Source of the DNA: Mycobacterium sp. E183
GTDB taxonomy: Bacteria > Actinomycetota > Actinomycetes > Mycobacteriales > Mycobacteriaceae
Assembly: GCF_001667735.1 (NCBI RefSeq)
Contig: NZ_LZJN01000036.1
Location: 1-39,400, forward strand
Reading direction: 5' to 3'
Length of the DNA stretch: 39,400 nt
Positions within the stretch are counted from its first letter, which is position 1. Every line of letters starts with the position of its first letter. The position numbers and the translations under genes are program-made. Of this stretch, positions 35,636 through 39,400 are shown piece after piece. The notes under the pieces are model-generated. The model searched no databases and was not told the origin of the DNA. It saw only the letters and a program-made list of their open reading frames with translations.

Positions 35636-35673
35636 GTTTCGGCACCGGGTATCGGGAGTTTCCCCCGTTTTAC
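35636..35673 (-). promoter_or_regulatory. GlnR-type box upstream of the nitrate reductase
   Basis: The minus strand reads GTAAA-N6-GAAAC-N6-TACCC-N6-GAAAC, with exact 6-base spacings and two perfect GAAAC half-sites. It ends 56 bases before GTG 35580. GlnR activates nitrate assimilation genes under nitrogen limitation in mycobacteria, so the match fits the gene's function. Confidence 0.8.
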
Positions 35674-35850
35674 GGCTTCCTCTCACCGGCCTAAGCGCGT
35701 CCGTGAACTTTCGGGAATGCCGCATAACCCCAGGTCAAGACGGGTCATCATCGACCCGCCGACCCCGGTCAAGGCTACCCGCGGGGCCCGATGCCTGAGC
35801 TATCAGAACGGGGTCTCGGACCAAACAAACGGGACATTCACAGCCTTCGC

Positions 35851-35856
35851 TAAGCT
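35851..35856 (+). promoter_or_regulatory. -10 element of lppP (leaderless)
   Basis: TAAGCT is followed by six bases and the GTG start of lppP. No ribosome site lies before that GTG, so a leaderless transcript is likely. Confidence 0.5.
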
Positions 35857-35862
35857 CACCGA

Positions 35863-36345
35863 GTGCGTCAGCTGATTGTGATCCTGTTGATCCTGCTGGC
35901 CTCCGGTTGCGGCGGGCACCAAGCCAGTTCGCCGCCAACCCCATCCGAGACGTGCAAGGACTCCGACGGGCCGGCGCCCGCGACGGTGCAGCGGGCCATC
36001 GCGTCGGTGCCGATCACCATCCCCGGTAGCAGCTGGGTGGAAATCGCTCGGGGACATGCCAAGAAGTGCCGTCTGTATTGGGTGCAGATCATTCCGACCA
36101 TCGCCAGCGAGTCCACCGGACAGCAGCTGCTCTTCTTCGACCACAACACGCCGCTGGGCCCGGCCACCCCGAATCCCAAGCCGTACATCACCGTCTTACC
36201 GCCGGCCGATGACACCGTTGCCGTTCAATACCAATGGTTGAAGGGCAACGATCAGCCGTGCTGTCCCACCGGCAGCGGGACGGTGAAGTTCGGGATCGGC
36301 CCGGACGGCAGGCTGAAGGCGCTCGGCCCGATCCCGAATCAATAG
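35863..36345 (+). CDS. lppP: LppP/LprE-family lipoprotein
   Basis: A 160-residue exported lipoprotein. The signal sequence ends in the lipobox LASGC with lipidated Cys16. The mature domain follows M. tuberculosis LppP (Rv2330c) closely as I recall it, including KDSDGP near the start, ARGHAKKCRLYWVQIIPTIAS, LLFFDHNTPLG, PNPKPYITVLP and DQPCCPTGSGTV. Conserved cysteines may form disulfides. Start GTG 35863 is set by the -10 spacing and by signal-peptide length. Function unknown. It is divergent from the nitrate reductase. Confidence 0.92.
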   Translation: MRQLIVILLILLASGCGGHQASSPPTPSETCKDSDGPAPATVQRAIASVPITIPGSSWVEIARGHAKKCRLYWVQIIPTIASESTGQQLLFFDHNTPLGPATPNPKPYITVLPPADDTVAVQYQWLKGNDQPCCPTGSGTVKFGIGPDGRLKALGPIPNQ

Positions 36346-36360
36346 TGTTGTGTCACAACA
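36346..36360. repeat. palindrome between the lppP stop and the convergent oxidase gene
   Basis: TGTTGTG-T-CACAACA starts immediately after the lppP TAG, in a 30-base gap between two convergent genes. It could fold as a small bidirectional terminator (5-bp stem, 5-base loop) or be a protein-binding site. It is too short to be sure. Confidence 0.35.
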
Positions 36361-36375
36361 TGAGGGAGCGGCGAC

Positions 36376-38328
36376 TCAGTTCGCGGCGACGTCGGCGAGG
36401 TTCTCCGGGTGCAGCATCTCGGCGTAGCGCAATTGCTCGGGGATTCCGAAACCGTCGACGAGCGTCTCCGCGTGCGGTCGCAGCGCGCGGCATCGATCGT
36501 TGATGCCCCGGGTAACTGCCTTGGCCCGCTCGGTGGACAGGTACCGATGCTCGATGTACCACGCCTTGTCGTCTTCGATGACCGAAAGCGCGTACAGATC
36601 GCAGAGGATGCCGAGCAGTTCGCGGGTTTCCTCGTGCGGGCAGGCATTGATGCCGGCGACGAACGCCTCGAGCACCACCCGGTCGATGTGTGCGGACGCC
36701 GCGTGTAAAACGTGGTCCTGTACCGCGTTGAACGCGTCGAACTCCGACATCTCCTTGGATTTTGCCTGCAGCCGACGGGCCACGGACGCCAGCAGATATT
36801 CCTCGCGGTCCTCGAACATCTTGATCTGCGTGCCGCGGTTGAAGAGGCTGCCCTCTTCCTCGCTGTCCTGCCGGGCATCCACGATCGTTTGGATAATCGT
36901 CTCTGCCGCAGTCCGTTTGACGACGCGCTCGCCGACGGTGTTGGCGGCGAAGCGCACCCATTCGACGGGGCTCATGCTGCGGATGTCATCGGCGTAGGCC
37001 GTCAGCAGCTCCTTGGCCACCAACTGCGTCAGTACGTGGTTGTCGCCCTCGAACGTGGTGAAGACGTCGGTGTCGCCGCGCAGCGCGACCAACCGGTTCT
37101 CGGCCATGTAACCCGCGCCACCGCAGGCCTCGCGCGCCTCCTGAATCGCCCGCGATGCGTGCCAGGTGTTGGCCGCTTTCAGCCCGGCGGCGCGGGCCTC
37201 CAGCTCGCGCTGCTCGTCGGCGTCCACCGCGTCCGCGGTCTGGATGTCGTGACACTTGCTGACCAGCTCGTTCTGGGCGAACTGCAACGCGTATGACTTC
37301 GCAATCAAGGGGAACAGCCGGCGCTGGTGCACCAGGTAGTCCATGATGAGCACTTCGGACTCGTCATCGGGCGCGCTGAACTGCTTGCGCTGCAACGCAT
37401 ATCGCGTGGCAATGTCCAGCGCGACGCGGGCGGCGGCGCCGGCGCTGCCGCCCACCGTGATCCGTCCGCGCACCAATGTGCCCAGCATGGTGAAGAACCG
37501 GCGGTTGGTGTTCTCGATCGGCGAGGTGTAGGTGCCGTCCGGCGCCACGTCGCCGTATTTGTTGAGCAGGTTCACCCGCGGGACCCGGACGTGGTCGAAC
37601 ACGATGCGACCGTTGTCCACGCCGGGGAGGCCGCCCTTGTACTCGCAGTCCGACGTCGTCACGCCGGGCAGGTCGTTGCCCTCCGCGTCGCGAATCGGCA
37701 CCAGCACGCAGTGCACGCCGTGGTTGACCGGTTCGCCGTCCTCCGTCGTGATCAGCTGGGCGAATACCGCTGCCATGGTGGCCGTTTCGGCCGCCCCGCC
37801 GATGTAGTCCTTACGGGCGGTGGGCGTCGGAGAGTCGATGATGAATTCCTCCGTGGCCGGGTCGTAGGTCGCGGTGGTCTCCAACGACTGAACGTCGCTG
37901 CCGTGTCCGGTCTCGGTCATCGCAAAGCAGCCCCGCAATTCGAGGCTGATGATCTTCTTCACGTACGCCTCGTGGTGGCGCTCGGTGCCCAGATTTTCGA
38001 CGGCACCGCCGAACAACCCCCACTGGACGCCGGCCTTCACCATCAGCGACAGATCCGACATGGCGAGCATCTCGATCATCGTGATCGCCGCACCGATGTC
38101 GCCGGTGCCGCCGTGCTCCTTGCGGAAGTTGTCGGCGGCGGCACCGAAGGCGGCCATGATCCTCATCTGCTCGGCCACCTTGGTGCGCGCAATCACGGTG
38201 TTCGGGGTGTAGTGCGGCCGGAAGAGGTCCTCGCTCATGGTGGACCGCAGCTGGTTCCTCGTGTCGCGCCAACGCCCGTCGAGGGCGTTGCGCAGCTGGT
38301 CGGCAATGGTGGTGGTCTCTGGCGCCAT
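36376..38328 (-). CDS. acyl-CoA oxidase-like / acyl-CoA dehydrogenase superfamily protein
   Basis: A 650-residue flavoenzyme longer than ordinary FadE proteins. CFAMTETGHGSDV is the acyl-CoA/FAD region; GLPGVDNGRIVFDHVRVPRVNLLNKYGDV and TMLGTLVRGRITVGG are typical of the acyl-CoA oxidase (ACOX) branch; the probable catalytic Glu is in TTFEGDNHVL near residue 427. A C-terminal ACOX-like helical domain follows. It probably makes the first alpha-beta double bond in an acyl-CoA; whether it reduces O2 to H2O2 or passes electrons to ETF cannot be told. The ATG at 38328 is preceded by a -10 at leaderless spacing. Substrate unknown. Confidence 0.85.
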   Translation of the reverse strand: MAPETTTIADQLRNALDGRWRDTRNQLRSTMSEDLFRPHYTPNTVIARTKVAEQMRIMAAFGAAADNFRKEHGGTGDIGAAITMIEMLAMSDLSLMVKAGVQWGLFGGAVENLGTERHHEAYVKKIISLELRGCFAMTETGHGSDVQSLETTATYDPATEEFIIDSPTPTARKDYIGGAAETATMAAVFAQLITTEDGEPVNHGVHCVLVPIRDAEGNDLPGVTTSDCEYKGGLPGVDNGRIVFDHVRVPRVNLLNKYGDVAPDGTYTSPIENTNRRFFTMLGTLVRGRITVGGSAGAAARVALDIATRYALQRKQFSAPDDESEVLIMDYLVHQRRLFPLIAKSYALQFAQNELVSKCHDIQTADAVDADEQRELEARAAGLKAANTWHASRAIQEAREACGGAGYMAENRLVALRGDTDVFTTFEGDNHVLTQLVAKELLTAYADDIRSMSPVEWVRFAANTVGERVVKRTAAETIIQTIVDARQDSEEEGSLFNRGTQIKMFEDREEYLLASVARRLQAKSKEMSEFDAFNAVQDHVLHAASAHIDRVVLEAFVAGINACPHEETRELLGILCDLYALSVIEDDKAWYIEHRYLSTERAKAVTRGINDRCRALRPHAETLVDGFGIPEQLRYAEMLHPENLADVAAN

Positions 38329-38334
38329 AACCCG

Positions 38335-38340
38335 ACCGTA
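38335..38340 (-). promoter_or_regulatory. -10 element of the acyl-CoA oxidase-like gene (leaderless)
   Basis: TACGGT on the minus strand lies six bases before ATG 38328, and no ribosome site precedes the ATG. This suggests a leaderless transcript. Confidence 0.45.
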
Positions 38341-38444
38341 TCCTGCGGTTCGCGCTGCGGGAATAACAACCCGACCCGTTTTCGCCGACGACACATCCGG
38401 GGCCGGGCCGTGCCCCGTTTTCACCCAGCCGACCGGATCGGCGA

Positions 38445-38450
38445 TACCTT
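38445..38450 (+). promoter_or_regulatory. -10 element of the phytase-like lipoprotein gene (leaderless)
   Basis: TACCTT is followed by exactly seven bases and then ATG 38458, matching leaderless spacing. The divergent oxidase promoter lies about 105 bases away. Confidence 0.5.
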
Positions 38451-38457
38451 CTCCGGT

Positions 38458-39219
38458 ATGGCACATCGGGTCCGCGCGGCGTGCGCGTTGCTCGCCCTGG
38501 CGCTCGCCGGCTGCGCGCCGGCGCACCCGCACGCCCCGGCGGCCCCGCCGCGGCCGATGTTGGCCTATCTCGGTCAGGCGCAGGTTCCGTTCAATGCGAG
38601 CTTCGACGGGACGGTCATCGGCGGTTTGTCGGCGCTGAGCTATGACGCGGGCCGTCAGCTCTATTACGTCATCAGCGACGACCGCTCGAAGAAGAACCCG
38701 GCCCGGTTCTACACCGTGCAGTTGTCCCTGTCGGACAGGGGAATTGACAGGGTCACCTTCACCGGCACCCATCCGCTGCTGGACCGTACCGGTCAGCCCT
38801 TCCGGCCGCTCACCCTGGATGTCACGCCACCGGTCGTCCCGCCGGACCCCGAGGGCATCGCGTTCGACCCCGCCCGGCAGCGGCTGTACTGGTCCTCCGA
38901 GGGCGAACGGATCACCTCCGGGCCGGTGTTGCTCGACCCCTGGATCCGGACCGCCGCGCTCGACGGCGCCTACCTCGGCGAGTTCACCCTGCCGGCCAAT
39001 CTGGCGATGTCCACGCAGAACGTGGGCCCTCGCCGGGATAAGGCTTTGGAGGGTCTGGCGCTGACACCCGACGGCCGGACGCTATACGCCGCGATGGAGG
39101 ACCCCGGTTACAACGACGGCCCGACCGGCGGCGACGGTCACCGTGTGCTCACCCGGATCACCAAATTCGACGTCGCCACCGGGGTACCGACCGCCCAGTA
39201 CGCCTACCCGATGGAGCCG
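38458..39219 (+). CDS. phytase-like 'esterase-like activity' lipoprotein, 3' end scrambled
   Basis: An exported lipoprotein. The signal peptide ends LALAGC, giving lipidated Cys19. The ~235 residues after it fit the esterase-like phytase family (PF13449): GGLSALSYDAGRQLYYVISDDRS, DPEGIAFDPARQRLYWSSEG, DKALEGLALTPDGRTLYAAMED and ITKFDVATGVPTAQYAYPMEP are its blades. After about 39219 the reading frame stays open to the window end but the protein no longer resembles the family. The expected continuation (NGVSDLVALSDTTFLVIER) is found on the opposite strand just downstream. The true gene is therefore interrupted here, probably by an assembly chimera. Substrate unknown. Confidence 0.82.
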
Positions 39220-39225
39220 CCCGTC

Positions 39226-39319
39226 CCGGTAGATCCGCACGGTCGGCGGGGTGGCGGCGGCCCGTTCGATCACCAGAAACGTCGTGTCCGACAGCGCGAC
39301 CAGGTCGGAGACGCCGTTG
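39226..39319 (-). other. inverted fragment of the phytase-like gene
   Basis: The minus strand encodes NGVSDLVALSDTTFLVIER followed by TPPTVRIYR, which is the C-terminal motif of the same phytase-like family as the gene just upstream on the plus strand. It lies in inverted orientation, with a junction at about 39217-39226. The sequence beyond it (39320-39400, minus-strand SKWGLQQISWFVPAQL) does not look like the normal family sequence before NGVSDL, so there may be a second junction. A chimeric contig end is the simplest explanation. Confidence 0.65.
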
Positions 39320-39400
39320 AGTTGGGCGGGGACGAACCAGGAGATCTGTTGCAGGCCCCACTTGCTCACCAGCTGAACGAGGCAAGCGTTGAACAGCGCG

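Overview
The window reads as high-GC actinobacterial DNA from a slow-growing, non-tuberculous Mycobacterium. Diagnostic genes are an mce operon with its accessory genes, the lipoprotein lppP, malic enzyme mez, a Family 2A encapsulin (the old 'major membrane protein I' of M. leprae and M. avium) and the trehalose sulfotransferase stf0. From memory, the outer framework (dnaG end, Rv2342-like gene, tRNA-Asn, mez, cysE, cysK, lppP) corresponds to the M. tuberculosis Rv2330c-Rv2343c neighbourhood, here expanded with many genes.

Layout. 1-843: a 72-base uvrA scrap joined to the 3' end of dnaG, a small membrane-protein gene and tRNA-Asn. 1114-6480 (minus): mez and three translationally coupled luciferase-type flavin monooxygenases. 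6634-9969 (minus): an operon of a degenerate thioester-domain (TQXA) protein, cysK, cysE and a membrane-tethered thioredoxin, preceded by a leaderless upstream ORF ending in CCCC-R-CC. 10353-13281 (plus): encapsulin shell and its cysteine desulfurase cargo, divergent from that operon. 13298-15531 (minus): YeiH-family transporter, a 54-residue membrane protein and Stf0. 16140-26942 (plus): yrbEAB, mceA-F, two Mce-associated proteins and a secreted CAP protein. 26962-30651: a tandem-rhodanese/sulfite-oxidase fusion, a rhodanese-DUF2892 protein and a CstB-like persulfide dioxygenase-rhodanese. 30929-35580 (minus): a single-chain assimilatory nitrate reductase fused to a CysJ-like diflavin reductase, and a small chimeric ORF carrying a piece of such a reductase; each lies behind its own GlnR-type box. 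35863-39400: lppP, an acyl-CoA oxidase-like gene and a phytase-like lipoprotein whose 3' end is scrambled.

How the genes may work together. Sulfur runs through most of the window: release from organosulfur compounds (flavin monooxygenases, inferred), cysteine synthesis (CysE/CysK), sulfane-sulfur production and possible storage (desulfurase in encapsulin), persulfide and sulfite oxidation (rhodaneses, CstB-like, sulfite-oxidase-like), anion export (YeiH) and sulfation (Stf0). The polycysteine leader suggests that the TQXA-cysK-cysE-thioredoxin operon responds to cysteine supply. The encapsulin and two of the three monooxygenases contain almost no Cys or Met, as expected of proteins made during sulfur starvation.

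The most novel candidate is the pairing of a cytosolic, cysteine-less TQXA-fold protein with cysK/cysE under a Cys-sensing leader, divergent from a sulfur encapsulin. Both window ends look chimeric and should not be read as biology without checking. I saw no insertion sequence, prophage, CRISPR array or replication origin.
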